Source of the DNA: CALBZG01 sp964486295 | GTDB lineage: Bacteria > Bacillota > Clostridia > Peptostreptococcales > Anaerovoracaceae | Assembly (NCBI GenBank): GCA_964486295.1 | Contig: CAZAMF010000008.1 | Span: 30,569-94,568, forward strand | Direction: 5' to 3' | Length of the DNA: 64,000 nucleotides | Part shown: piece by piece, positions 15,447-24,203 of the stretch | Position numbering within the stretch: the stretch's first letter is position 1 | Layout: each line of letters opens with the position of its first letter | Made by a program: the position numbers and the translations under genes | Notes under the pieces: model-generated | Told to the model about the DNA's origin: nothing | The model's database searches: none | The model's input: the letters and a program-made list of their open reading frames with translations, nothing else

Positions 15447-17030
15447 ATGTTAACTGTAAATAATTTAAGCCTGGGCTTTTCGGATAAATATCTTTTTAAG
15501 GATGTAAATCTCAAATTTACGCCCGGCAACTGCTATGGCGTCATTGGCGCCAACGGGGCAGGAAAATCAACATTTCTCAAGGTTCTGTCCGGTGTTCTGG
15601 AGCCCACTCGCGGAGAGGTCAGCATCCAGCCGGGGCAGCGTATGGCAACACTGAGCCAGGATCACTTTGCCTTTGATTCCTATCCGGTACTGGGCACGGT
15701 GATCATGGGGCACAAAAGGCTTTATGACATCATGCACCAAAAGGAAGCATTATATAACAAAGAGGATTTTTCGGATGAAGACGGGATTCTTGCATCGGAG
15801 CTGGAACAGGAATTTGCCGAGTTGAATGGCTGGGAAGCGGAAAGCAACGCGGAAAAGCTTTTGATGGGATTAGGGATTTCTAAAGATCTGCACCAGAAAG
15901 ACATGAGAGATCTGACCGGAGATGAAAAAGTGAAAGTGCTGCTGGCCCAGGCTCTTTTTAATGACCCGGATATCCTTTTACTTGACGAGCCGACAAACCA
16001 TCTCGATTTCAAAGCAATCGGCTGGCTGGAAGATTTTCTGATGGATTACCAGAATACGATCATTGTCGTATCCCATGACAGGCATTTTCTGAATAAAGTT
16101 TGTACGCACATGCTGGATATTGATTTTGGCAAGATCACCATTTACCTGGGCAATTACGATTTCTGGTATGAATCGAGCCAGCTGACCCAGCGCCTCCTGA
16201 AGGATCAAAATCGTAAAAAGGAAGAAAAGATCAAAGAGCTTCAGGACTTTATCGCACGTTTCAGTTCAAACGCATCCAAGGCGAAGCAGGCTACCTCCAG
16301 GAAAAAGCTCCTGGATAAAATCACCATCGATGACCTTCCTTGTTCCTCCAGGCGGTACCCTTATGTAGGGTTCAACCCGGAAAGAGAGGCTGGAAAGGAC
16401 ATCCTTTTTGTTGAAGGGATATCAAAAACAATAAACGGAGAAAAACTTCTGGACAACGTTTCCTTTACCGTCAATAAGGGAGACAAAATTGTGATCATGA
16501 GTAAAAACGAAGCGGCCAGAACGGCCCTGTTCCAAATTCTTGCGGGAGAAATCGAGCCGGATGAAGGATCCTACAGATGGGGAGTGACCACTTCCTTTGC
16601 GTACATGCCAAAAGACTATACGCAATATTTCGAAGGGTTGGATGTAAACCTGATCGAATGGCTTCGTGAATTTTCGGCGGATAAAACCGAAACGTTCCTA
16701 CGGGGATTTCTGGGAAGAATGCTTTTTTCCGGAGAAGATGCCCTCAAAAGCTGCAAGGTCCTGTCCGGGGGCGAAAGAGTGCGGTGTATGTTCTCGAAGC
16801 TCATGCTGTCCAGCGCAAACGTCCTGATGTTGGACGAACCTACCAACCACCTGGATCTGGAATCCATTACGGCGGTAAACAACGGGCTCATTGCCTTCCC
16901 GGGAACGATCCTATTTTCTTCTCACGACCACAACTTCATCAGTACCATCTCAAACAGAGTCATCGAATTGCTTCCAAGCGGCACCATCGACAAGGTGATG
17001 CCGTTTGATGAATATCTGGAAATGAATTAG
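15447..17030 (+). CDS. ABC-F family ATPase, YkpA/YbiT-like
   Basis: A soluble two-domain ABC-F protein of 527 residues that acts on ribosomes rather than in transport. NBD1 has Walker A GANGAGKSTFL and Walker B ILLLDEPTNHLDF. The linker YDFWYESSQLTQ is the P-site-tRNA interaction motif region. NBD2 has LSGGERVRCMFSKLML and VLMLDEPTNHLD. NBD1's signature reads LTGDEKVKVLLAQ instead of LSGGE. NBD2's Walker A is degenerate (SKNEAARTALF), which as I recall is a trait of the YkpA branch. It is probably a housekeeping translation factor, not a resistance protein. ATG 15447 has AGGAGG upstream. Confidence 0.9.
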   Translation: MLTVNNLSLGFSDKYLFKDVNLKFTPGNCYGVIGANGAGKSTFLKVLSGVLEPTRGEVSIQPGQRMATLSQDHFAFDSYPVLGTVIMGHKRLYDIMHQKEALYNKEDFSDEDGILASELEQEFAELNGWEAESNAEKLLMGLGISKDLHQKDMRDLTGDEKVKVLLAQALFNDPDILLLDEPTNHLDFKAIGWLEDFLMDYQNTIIVVSHDRHFLNKVCTHMLDIDFGKITIYLGNYDFWYESSQLTQRLLKDQNRKKEEKIKELQDFIARFSSNASKAKQATSRKKLLDKITIDDLPCSSRRYPYVGFNPEREAGKDILFVEGISKTINGEKLLDNVSFTVNKGDKIVIMSKNEAARTALFQILAGEIEPDEGSYRWGVTTSFAYMPKDYTQYFEGLDVNLIEWLREFSADKTETFLRGFLGRMLFSGEDALKSCKVLSGGERVRCMFSKLMLSSANVLMLDEPTNHLDLESITAVNNGLIAFPGTILFSSHDHNFISTISNRVIELLPSGTIDKVMPFDEYLEMN

Positions 17031-17054
17031 CCGGCTATTAGCCGGCTTTTTTTT
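17029..17054 (+). terminator. Rho-independent terminator of the ABC-F gene
   Basis: Two copies of the self-complementary AGCCGGCT (17029-17036, 17040-17047) form an 8-bp GC-rich stem with an ATT loop, followed by eight T. The stop codon of the ABC-F gene lies inside the stem. Confidence 0.9.
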
Positions 17055-17066
17055 ATCAGATTTCCG

Positions 17067-17657
17067 TTATAATACTTCCATGATGAGCGAGGCCAGGAAG
17101 CGGTAGCCTTCCGGGGTCGGGTGCAAGCCGTCATGGAAAGCTGCTTCCGATCCTTTTTCTTTCGCATATTCCATGTATGCATGCTGTGTATCCAGCACCG
17201 TAACATCTTCCGCATTCCCGTACTCCCGCATGAGGCGGTCGTATTCCTGAATTTTTCTGTTGACTTCATCGTAGTCCGTATCCATGGTATCCAGCCATTC
17301 TCTACGGGCTCTCGGTGCATCCGTCAACAGCGAAGTCATCAGAATGACGCGGATCCCGGCATCAGTAGCTAACCGGCACATAGTCCTGATTTTTTCCATT
17401 GCGCCTTCCGGCGTATCGGTTTTGTAGATGAAGTCATTGGTACCGGTCATGATTGTAACAATGTCCGGTTTATGGTCCAGAACATCATGCCTGAATCTGG
17501 CGAGAACATCCGCGGTGGTTTCACCGTTATTGCCTTTATTGATCACATCATAACCGGTTGCTTCCCTGATAATGCTTGGAAAGCTCAGGCTTCTGCGATA
17601 CGGAAATCCATTGGTAATGCTATTTCCGATACATACGATTTTTAATTTCTTTGTCAT
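17067..17657 (-). CDS. SGNH/GDSL-family hydrolase
   Basis: A 196-residue cytoplasmic esterase-type hydrolase with no signal peptide. The four SGNH blocks are present: catalytic Ser in IVCIGNSITNGFP, Gly in NKGNNGETTADVLAR, Asn in IMTGTNDFIY, and the Asp/His pair in FHDGLHPTPEGY. Homologues include lysophospholipases and deacetylases of sugars; the substrate is unknown. It is 21 bp downstream of the DUF1846 gene and may be co-transcribed with it. Confidence 0.88.
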   Translation of the reverse strand: MTKKLKIVCIGNSITNGFPYRRSLSFPSIIREATGYDVINKGNNGETTADVLARFRHDVLDHKPDIVTIMTGTNDFIYKTDTPEGAMEKIRTMCRLATDAGIRVILMTSLLTDAPRARREWLDTMDTDYDEVNRKIQEYDRLMREYGNAEDVTVLDTQHAYMEYAKEKGSEAAFHDGLHPTPEGYRFLASLIMEVL

Positions 17658-17678
17658 ACGGGACCCTCATGAGGTGGA

Positions 17679-19193
17679 TCAGCTGTAATACAGGTTGGTT
17701 GTAACATATTCCGGTTCGCATGTTACATCGATCCCCAGGGATCTTACGGTCTGTTCATCACGGTCGCTCAATATTGCCGTACAGTGAGCCCTGCACCCCC
17801 GGATGCACTCCAGTTTTTCGGCAGCCATTTCTGCCGCCGGATTTGTGGTGGAGGATATGATCAAAGCACTGAGGACTTCTTCGCAGTTCAAGCTGCTTCG
17901 ATCCTGTTTGAGTATATTGGTTTTAAGATCCTGGATCGATTTTAAAACGCTGGATGAAATCAGCGGAATATCATCCCCGATGTTGGACAGCTTCTTGATG
18001 GCATTGAGTATACAAGCAGCAGCAGCAACCATCCTTCTTGAGCTTCGGCCGGTTATGATGGTTCCGTCCGGTAATTCCATGGCCATTACGACGACGTTCA
18101 GGTAACGCGGATCACAGTTCCGCTTATACTCCGCATATTCCCTGGCCGGATTGACAACAGCCCTATCTTCAACGCGCAGCCCCATCTCATCCATCAGGAG
18201 TTTGGAGCGGTTCAGCGCCTCTTCAGATATCTTTCCTTTTTTGTAATCACATTCTGCAATGATATAGCGTCGTATGATTTCCTGTTTCGCGGCTGCTCTG
18301 CACACTTCATCATCTATAATGCCGAATCCGGCACGATTAACACCCATATCGGTAGGCGACTTGTATTCTGATTCTTCGTTGGTTATCTTTTCGATGATCC
18401 GTTTTACTACAGGGAAGACTTCCAGGTCACGGTTATAATTGACTACGGTTTCCCCGTAAGCTTCCAGGTGGAAATTGTCGATCATGTTCACATCCTTCAG
18501 GTCGGCGGTAGCTGCTTCATATGCCACATTTACCGGATGTTTCAGCGGAAGATTCCAGATCGGGAACGTCTCGAATTTGGCATATCTCGCTTTTATCCCC
18601 CTTTTGTTATCATGATAAAGCTGAGACAAACAGGTTGCCAGCTTGCCGGATCCGCCTCCCGGTCCGGTGACGACGACCAGCGGCTGTGTCACCTCGATAT
18701 ATGGGTTGGCCCCATACCCTTCCTCCGATACGATCACTTCAACTTCGGTAGGGTAACCTTTCGTGAAGTGATGTTTGTATGTTTTGATCCCTCTTCTTTC
18801 CAGCTTGTTGATGAACATGTTGACCGCCGGCGCATCTTCATATCTTGTCACAACGACACTGTTGATGTGGAGTTCGTATTTTCTGAACATATCAATCAAC
18901 CTCAGGACCTCCAGATCATAAGTGATGCCGAAATCCTGTCTTGTCTTGTTTGTTGTGATATCTCCGGCATAAATGCATATGATGATTTCTGCCTGATCTT
19001 TCAATTTATGAAGCAGCTTGATCTTGGCATTTTCGTCAAAGCCGGGCAATACCCGCATAGCATGCTTGTCGTGAACCAGTTTGCCGCCAAATTCCAGATA
19101 TAGTCTTTCACAGGATCTGCTTTTCAGTCTCTCCTGAATATATTTTGCCTGCTCTTCCATGTAAATATTAGCATCAAAACCGATCTTGCCCAT
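17679..19193 (-). CDS. DUF1846 domain-containing protein
   Basis: A 504-residue cytoplasmic protein, full length for DUF1846. MGKIGFDANIYMEEQAKYIQ is the family start, so ATG 19193 (preceded by AGAGGTGA) is chosen over an in-frame ATG at 19217. The stretch VVVTGPGGGSGKLATCLSQL (about residue 185) is a P-loop-like nucleotide motif. GRSSRRMVAAAACILNAIK and LECIRGCRAHCTAIL near the end are conserved as I remember the family. Crystal structures of homologues exist but I know no firm biochemical role. It sits 55 bp after the S41 protease gene. Confidence 0.88.
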   Translation of the reverse strand: MGKIGFDANIYMEEQAKYIQERLKSRSCERLYLEFGGKLVHDKHAMRVLPGFDENAKIKLLHKLKDQAEIIICIYAGDITTNKTRQDFGITYDLEVLRLIDMFRKYELHINSVVVTRYEDAPAVNMFINKLERRGIKTYKHHFTKGYPTEVEVIVSEEGYGANPYIEVTQPLVVVTGPGGGSGKLATCLSQLYHDNKRGIKARYAKFETFPIWNLPLKHPVNVAYEAATADLKDVNMIDNFHLEAYGETVVNYNRDLEVFPVVKRIIEKITNEESEYKSPTDMGVNRAGFGIIDDEVCRAAAKQEIIRRYIIAECDYKKGKISEEALNRSKLLMDEMGLRVEDRAVVNPAREYAEYKRNCDPRYLNVVVMAMELPDGTIITGRSSRRMVAAAACILNAIKKLSNIGDDIPLISSSVLKSIQDLKTNILKQDRSSLNCEEVLSALIISSTTNPAAEMAAEKLECIRGCRAHCTAILSDRDEQTVRSLGIDVTCEPEYVTTNLYYS

Positions 19194-19248
19194 GATCTCA
19201 CCTCTTTCGTTTTTCATTTGATTTCTTACTTTTTCCCAATTCTTTATT

Positions 19249-20709
19249 TTATTTGTCTAGTATCTCAATTGCTTTATCCAACTGGTTATCTTCCGTGGTG
19301 ATGCCGAATGCATAGTTATATGCGGCGGTATCCAGCTTGCTCATCGTGGTATAATCCAGCACTCCGTAAGGCCAGAGTCCTGCTCCGGCTTGAAAACTTT
19401 TAACCGCAGCATCCGTTTCCGCATCCATCGTACCGTTGATCTTAACGGGATATCCCATCAGTTGAAGCCTCTGCTGCGCCGCATAGACATTTAACCCCGT
19501 CATGCCGGGAGACGGTTTGACTTTTTCGGTCATAGGAGCAAAGCCCGCATAGTATGATTGCGCTTCCGCCAGATCGTCAGCCACGTTATTTCTGACTTCC
19601 ACATCGGGTTTTATTCCGACACCGTCAATTTCATTTTTGTCTGGTGTAAGAAAATAGCATATTGAAAGTTTATACCCGCCCTGGTCCCCAAAGGTCCCGA
19701 TGGTCTGAGCGATCCCTTTGCCATAGGTCTTTGTTCCTACGATGACCGCACTCCCTGAGTCCTGCAGTGCACCGGCTAAAAGCTCGGAAGCGCTGGCGCT
19801 TTTGGAGTTCGTCAGCACCACCATCGGCATGATGATTTCGTTGGACTGTTTCGCTTCAATGGTCTCAACTAATTCACCCTGTCTGGACAGATGAGTGATA
19901 GCGCCCTGGGAAATAAACTGATCGGCTATCCGGATGGCGACATTGATAAGCCCGCCCCCATTGTCCCGGATATCCAGGATCAGGCTGTCGGCGCCGCTGT
20001 TGATCAGCGCAGTCCGGGCTTGGCTCAATTCCATATCGGAATCATCATCAAAGCCTGACAGCTTGATGTACCCGATGTCATCTTTCAGCATTTCATACTT
20101 GACGGATGTCGCCGCAATCAGCGCTCTTGTGACAACGATATTGTATGAAGTTCCGTTCCTTCGGATTTTTATGTTGACCTGAGTTCCTGCAGCACCTCTG
20201 AGCATAGCGGATATTTCAGTCAGCGTTTTCCCGGATACTGAGATCCCATCGATGCCGGTAATGATATCCCCTGTCTGGATCCCTGCCGTGGCAGCAGGTC
20301 CGCCGTATGACAGGTCTGTTATGACGCATTGGCCCCCGCTGCTCTGGATGGTGACCCCTACGCCCTCATAGTTGCCGCTTACATTCTGGCGATAGCTATT
20401 GACCGTTTTCGCATCCTCATAATAAATACTGAATGGATCTCCAAGAATGTCCGTTGTTCCATCAAATGCGCCGTTCACGAGTTTATCCAGGCTCACATCA
20501 TCCTTGAAGAATTTTTTTATGAACAGGATGTAATTTTCCAATGTATCCATCCGCTGTTCCAGTTCCAGGACCTCGGTTTCGCTGGCTACAGCGGTCTGTG
20601 TAGTTTCGGCTGCATAGGCTCCTGTCGAAAAAAATACAAAGGCGATAGAAGTGATCACCATCGCCAACGCAATGATCAAAGCGATTACCTTAACAGTTTT
20701 CTGATTCAT
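19249..20709 (-). CDS. S41 carboxy-terminal processing protease with PDZ and peptidoglycan-binding domains
   Basis: A 486-residue membrane-anchored, outward-facing protease of the CtpA/Prc family. Residues 8-30 form the TM anchor. PDZ follows at about 110-200 (GVGVTIQSSGGQ, GIQTGDIITGIDGI). The S41 core carries the Ser in NSKSASASELLAGAL (about 304-308) and the catalytic Lys 331 in TYGKGIAQ. A C-terminal peptidoglycan-binding domain (about 400-465, NVYAAQQRLQLMGYPVKING) ties it to the wall. It is the type of enzyme that trims wall hydrolases or sporulation proteins. It lies in a run with ddl and a YwiB-like gene. Confidence 0.93.
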   Translation of the reverse strand: MNQKTVKVIALIIALAMVITSIAFVFFSTGAYAAETTQTAVASETEVLELEQRMDTLENYILFIKKFFKDDVSLDKLVNGAFDGTTDILGDPFSIYYEDAKTVNSYRQNVSGNYEGVGVTIQSSGGQCVITDLSYGGPAATAGIQTGDIITGIDGISVSGKTLTEISAMLRGAAGTQVNIKIRRNGTSYNIVVTRALIAATSVKYEMLKDDIGYIKLSGFDDDSDMELSQARTALINSGADSLILDIRDNGGGLINVAIRIADQFISQGAITHLSRQGELVETIEAKQSNEIIMPMVVLTNSKSASASELLAGALQDSGSAVIVGTKTYGKGIAQTIGTFGDQGGYKLSICYFLTPDKNEIDGVGIKPDVEVRNNVADDLAEAQSYYAGFAPMTEKVKPSPGMTGLNVYAAQQRLQLMGYPVKINGTMDAETDAAVKSFQAGAGLWPYGVLDYTTMSKLDTAAYNYAFGITTEDNQLDKAIEILDK

Positions 20710-20723
20710 ACAAATTCCTCTGC

Positions 20724-21146
20724 TTACATGATTTCGATTTTAAGTCTGTTCCGGCTTTCTGCCAGTCCGCGCAGACTGATGTCATAGTCTATATCAAGGG
20801 TCCCGGCTCCGTTTTCCGCCAGATTGTTTTCTATATTATTGGTCAAAACTTCGATTTCGAACGTACCGTAAGGCGTCTCATACTCCCCTTTGTATCGTTT
20901 GCCTTTTTCAAATTCAATCACTGTATTATCCAAAGGATCGCCGATCCTTTTCATTTTGACTTTTTCTCCGGTCAACTGAAGATTCGTCTTGCAGCCCGGC
21001 ATGCCGGAAAATTCGCTCTCTTCATATTCGATAAAAAGCGAATCCCCGCTTTTATAAAGCTTTCCCTCTGTGACCAATTCGATTTTATCTTCTTCTTTTT
21101 CCGAAAAAATCTGTCTACCTACGATTTTTAGCATAATATCTCTCAT
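20724..21146 (-). CDS. DUF1934 (YwiB-like) beta-barrel protein
   Basis: A 140-residue small cytoplasmic protein with the DUF1934 pattern: alternating strands such as KLYKSGDSLFIEYEESEF, ERYKGEYETPYGTFEIEV-like segments and DIDYDISLRGLAESRNRLKI at the end. The fold is calycin-like; function is unknown. The start ATG 21146 has GTGAGG 7 bases upstream, and the gene overlaps the 3' end of ddl by 32 bp. It stops 14 bp before the S41 protease gene, so ddl, this gene and the protease form one operon. Confidence 0.8.
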   Translation of the reverse strand: MRDIMLKIVGRQIFSEKEEDKIELVTEGKLYKSGDSLFIEYEESEFSGMPGCKTNLQLTGEKVKMKRIGDPLDNTVIEFEKGKRYKGEYETPYGTFEIEVLTNNIENNLAENGAGTLDIDYDISLRGLAESRNRLKIEIM

Positions 21147-22161
21147 ATCCAAACCTCACTATCCGATCAATTAATTCCGGGTATGGCACACCCGCTTCCG
21201 CCCAGAGCAGAGGCATCATGCTGAATCTGGTAAAACCCGGAATCGTGTTGATTTCATTTAAATATATCTTTTCTGTATTCCTATCCATAAAAAAGTCAAT
21301 TCTGGCGAATCCTTTGCAATCGATGGCTTTATAAGCTGTTTTGGCCATTTCTCTGATGCTTTCTCTCTGCTCATCAGAAATATCGGCGGGGATCATCAGC
21401 TTGGAAGCGCCACCCGCAAGATATTTGGCATGATAGTCGTAGAATTCGTCAGAAGGAAGGATCTCTCCCACTGCCGCCGCTTCGATATTGCCATTATGAT
21501 TCCCGATGACAGAGGTCTCCAGCTCCCTGACCTCAAGGCCCTCTTCAACAACGATCCTTCTGTCATACTTCATCGCAGTCAGGATGGCTTCTTCCAGGGT
21601 GCCCGGGTCTTTTGCCTTTGTCACCCCGACGCTGGAGCCCATGTTTGCAGGCTTGACGAAAACCGGCCAGCCCAGGGATTCCTCTAATTCCTTCAGTATG
21701 CTTTCCTTCGATTCGTTGAAATCTTCGCTGTAAATCAATTTGTGACTGCAAATCGGAAGCCCTGCCATTTTAAATACATCCTTTGCCAGACCTTTATCCA
21801 TTGCCACTGAGGAAGCCAGAACTCCGCATCCGGCGTAAGGGATATCCAGCATCTCGAACAGCCCCTGAATCGTTCCGTCTTCACCGTAAGGCCCGTGCAG
21901 CACCGGTAGTATAAAATCGGCGGTTTTCTTGATGTCGCCGGGATTGAAAGGCGTGGAATTTTGAACCCACCGATCTTGCTCGATCAGATCCGGCTCGCCC
22001 TGGTAGAGCCGCCATTCACCTTCCCTGGTAATGCCGATGGTTACGATTTCATATTTATCAAGACTTGCGGCCGCCTTTATAACAGACGTAGCTGACATAA
22101 GCGACACTTCATGCTCCCCCGAGCGGCTCCCAAATACAATACCCAACCTGATCTTGTCCAT
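21115..22161 (-). CDS. ddl: D-alanine--D-alanine ligase
   Basis: An ATP-grasp ligase that makes the D-Ala-D-Ala terminus of peptidoglycan precursors, 348 residues. SRSGEHEVSLMSA, the glycine-rich loop GSSVGV, EEGLEVRELETSVIGN and LNEINTIPGFT are present. The omega loop has EFYDYHAKYL; Tyr and Lys here are the D-Ala-D-Ala type, not the His of VanA-like D-lactate ligases. ATG 22161 with AAAGGAG upstream is the start; the frame extends further upstream but only into the end of the mutase gene. Confidence 0.95.
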   Translation of the reverse strand: MDKIRLGIVFGSRSGEHEVSLMSATSVIKAAASLDKYEIVTIGITREGEWRLYQGEPDLIEQDRWVQNSTPFNPGDIKKTADFILPVLHGPYGEDGTIQGLFEMLDIPYAGCGVLASSVAMDKGLAKDVFKMAGLPICSHKLIYSEDFNESKESILKELEESLGWPVFVKPANMGSSVGVTKAKDPGTLEEAILTAMKYDRRIVVEEGLEVRELETSVIGNHNGNIEAAAVGEILPSDEFYDYHAKYLAGGASKLMIPADISDEQRESIREMAKTAYKAIDCKGFARIDFFMDRNTEKIYLNEINTIPGFTRFSMMPLLWAEAGVPYPELIDRIVRFGYERYYAKNRR

Positions 22162-22190
22162 TTTTTCTCCTTTATCCCCCGAATCGACCG

Positions 22191-23897
22191 TTAGTTTCTG
22201 ATTTTCCCTATCAGTTCCTGCCGGATCCTGTCCAGGAATTCCATAACCTCTTCTTCCGTTTTTCCGCTGCCGAAAAGGTAAATCTTGAGTTTCGGCTCGG
22301 TACCGGACGGTCTCACAGTAAATCCGCACCCATCTTCCAGATTAAATTCGACAACATCTGCCGGAGGAAGCTCTCCGCCTTTTTGATAATCTATCATATT
22401 CAGAACCTTCTTGCCTCCGAACCCGGGACTTTTGTCCTGTCGGAATATCCGCATGATCTCAGCCATCTCTTCCATGCCTTTTTCACCCGGAAACTGGAAA
22501 TCCAAGAGTTCGTTGCGGTTGTAGCCATGTTCCTTATAGAGTTCCTGCATCCTGTCCGCCAGTGTTTTTCCGGATTCTTTATAGAACGAAGCCATCTGGC
22601 AGATCAGCATGACGGCATTGACCGCATCCTTGTCTCTGACATAAGTTCCGGACAGATACCCGTAGCTCTCTTCATATCCGAATATGAAGTCCTCCTCATG
22701 ACCTCTGTCTTCATGCATGCCGATTACTTCACCGATATATTTAAATCCCGTTAATGTCGTAATGACACTGACACCGTATTTTCTGCAGATCGCATCCGCC
22801 ATTTTTGTTGTTACTATAGTCCTAACCATATAAGGATTCTCCGGCATCGGCTTTGCCGCACCGGCCGCGCTTCTCGCCTGGCATATAAAGTCCGTCAGTA
22901 ATACACCGACTTCATTTCCCGAAAGCAATTCATAGTCTTCTTGATGTCTGACAGCGATGCCCACTCTGTCGCAATCAGGGTCCGTGGCCAGCAAAAGATC
23001 CGGCTTGACCACCCGGCACAAGGCGAGTCCAAGTTCAAGGGCATCCTTCTTCTCCGGATTCGGATAAGGGCATGTCGGAAAATTACCATCACATTTTTCC
23101 TGCTCGGGAACTAAAGTAACTTGTCCCACTTCCGTCCGCTTTAATATCTCTGTCACGGGAACCAGGCCGGCACCGTTCAGCGGTGTATAGACCACGCGAA
23201 GACTGCTGCACCGGATCCCCATGCTTTCTTTCATGACTGCGTCATAATAAGCCTCTTTTATACTGTCTGTCAAGTAGGTAAGACGGCCGGATTGCTGCGT
23301 TCCCGATGATATTGATTTAACATCTTCGAAAATATCCAGCTTCTCAATTTGTTCCAGGATGGCGTTTGCCTCGTTGTCAGTCACCTGGCAGCCTCTGCTG
23401 TTATACACTTTGTATCCGTTGTACTCGCAAGGATTATGGCTTGCTGTTATCATGATGCCCATAGCGCAATGATGATATCGCACCGCAAAGCTGAGTGCCG
23501 GTGCAGGCATCAGCGTGTCGTAGAGAAAGGCATCCAATCCATTGGCTATCGCAATCCTCGCCGCATGTTCGGCGAAAATATCGGAATTGATCCTGCTGTC
23601 ATATCCGATCGCCACTGCTTTGCCGAGATTCCCTGCAAGAATATAGTCTATAAGGCCCTGGGTGGCTTTGCCCACCGTATAAATATTCATCCTGTTGGTT
23701 CCGGCGCCGAGTTTTCCGCGAAGACCGCCAGTGCCGAAAGTCAGGTCTCTGTAAAACCTGTCCGAAAGTTCCTCTTCTGCAGACAAGTCCTTTTCGTTCC
23801 GGGCTTTCAAAAGATCTGTCAACTCAGATTTAATCGCTTCATCCAGGTCTTTTTGCTGAAGCCATTGATTCAGTTTCTCTTCGGTTTTCTTATCCAT
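22191..23897 (-). CDS. Phosphoglucomutase/phosphomannomutase family protein (PGM2 type)
   Basis: A 568-residue alpha-D-phosphohexomutase interconverting hexose 1- and 6-phosphates. The phosphoserine loop is ITASHNPCEYNGYKVYN. The Mg site is LLATDPDCDRVGIAV, the sugar-specificity loop is FGYEESYGYL, and the phosphate-binding loop is TVRPSGTEPKLKIY. Length and the N-terminal LTFGTGGLRGKLGAGTNRMN place it with PGM2/PgcA enzymes. It supplies glucose 1-phosphate for wall and glycan precursors, fitting ddl 29 bp downstream. The promoter upstream is an extended -10. Confidence 0.94.
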   Translation of the reverse strand: MDKKTEEKLNQWLQQKDLDEAIKSELTDLLKARNEKDLSAEEELSDRFYRDLTFGTGGLRGKLGAGTNRMNIYTVGKATQGLIDYILAGNLGKAVAIGYDSRINSDIFAEHAARIAIANGLDAFLYDTLMPAPALSFAVRYHHCAMGIMITASHNPCEYNGYKVYNSRGCQVTDNEANAILEQIEKLDIFEDVKSISSGTQQSGRLTYLTDSIKEAYYDAVMKESMGIRCSSLRVVYTPLNGAGLVPVTEILKRTEVGQVTLVPEQEKCDGNFPTCPYPNPEKKDALELGLALCRVVKPDLLLATDPDCDRVGIAVRHQEDYELLSGNEVGVLLTDFICQARSAAGAAKPMPENPYMVRTIVTTKMADAICRKYGVSVITTLTGFKYIGEVIGMHEDRGHEEDFIFGYEESYGYLSGTYVRDKDAVNAVMLICQMASFYKESGKTLADRMQELYKEHGYNRNELLDFQFPGEKGMEEMAEIMRIFRQDKSPGFGGKKVLNMIDYQKGGELPPADVVEFNLEDGCGFTVRPSGTEPKLKIYLFGSGKTEEEVMEFLDRIRQELIGKIRN

Positions 23898-24203
23898 CTC
23901 CTGATCCTTTTTCCATCTGGGGGGCTATCGTATATCATCCTGCAAAAGCCGATCCTTTGCTTGATCGGGTGCTACTTAACTTTTGAATTATATCATAATA
24001 TTACTGTTTCATAAAGATGTAATTCTACACCTGGAGCGGCCTGTTTTGACACGAATTCGACACTTAATCTTCATAGAGAGTGATTATATTGTTCTTATCA
24101 GGGGTAATTTACATTCGTGCAAACAGTTGTTGAATTGATTAAAACCATAGGCGCGAAAATACATTTCAAAAGGGGTAAAACATATATGCAGGAGGGTGAT
24201 ATT
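23898..24203. promoter_or_regulatory. Divergent promoter region, phosphohexomutase / HtrA
   Basis: About 306 bp with no gene. On the minus strand a TATAAT at 23992-23987 preceded by TG (extended -10) would drive the mutase operon. The mutase leader contains a 6-bp CCGATC hairpin (23949-23968). For HtrA on the plus strand I find only weak candidates, such as TTGACA at 24044 without a good -10. Confidence 0.6.

Noticed and set aside
18468..19103. Long plus-strand open frame opposite the DUF1846 gene.
   Set aside because: No ribosome site, no recognisable domain, and full overlap with a well-supported gene; a shadow frame. The same holds for long antisense frames at 780-1388, 23349-24014 and 35213-35866.
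21115..22161. D-Ala-D-Ala ligase considered as a VanA-like D-Ala-D-Lac ligase.
   Set aside because: The omega loop reads EFYDYHAKYL, the Tyr/Lys form of D-Ala-D-Ala ligases, and no vanH or vanX is adjacent.
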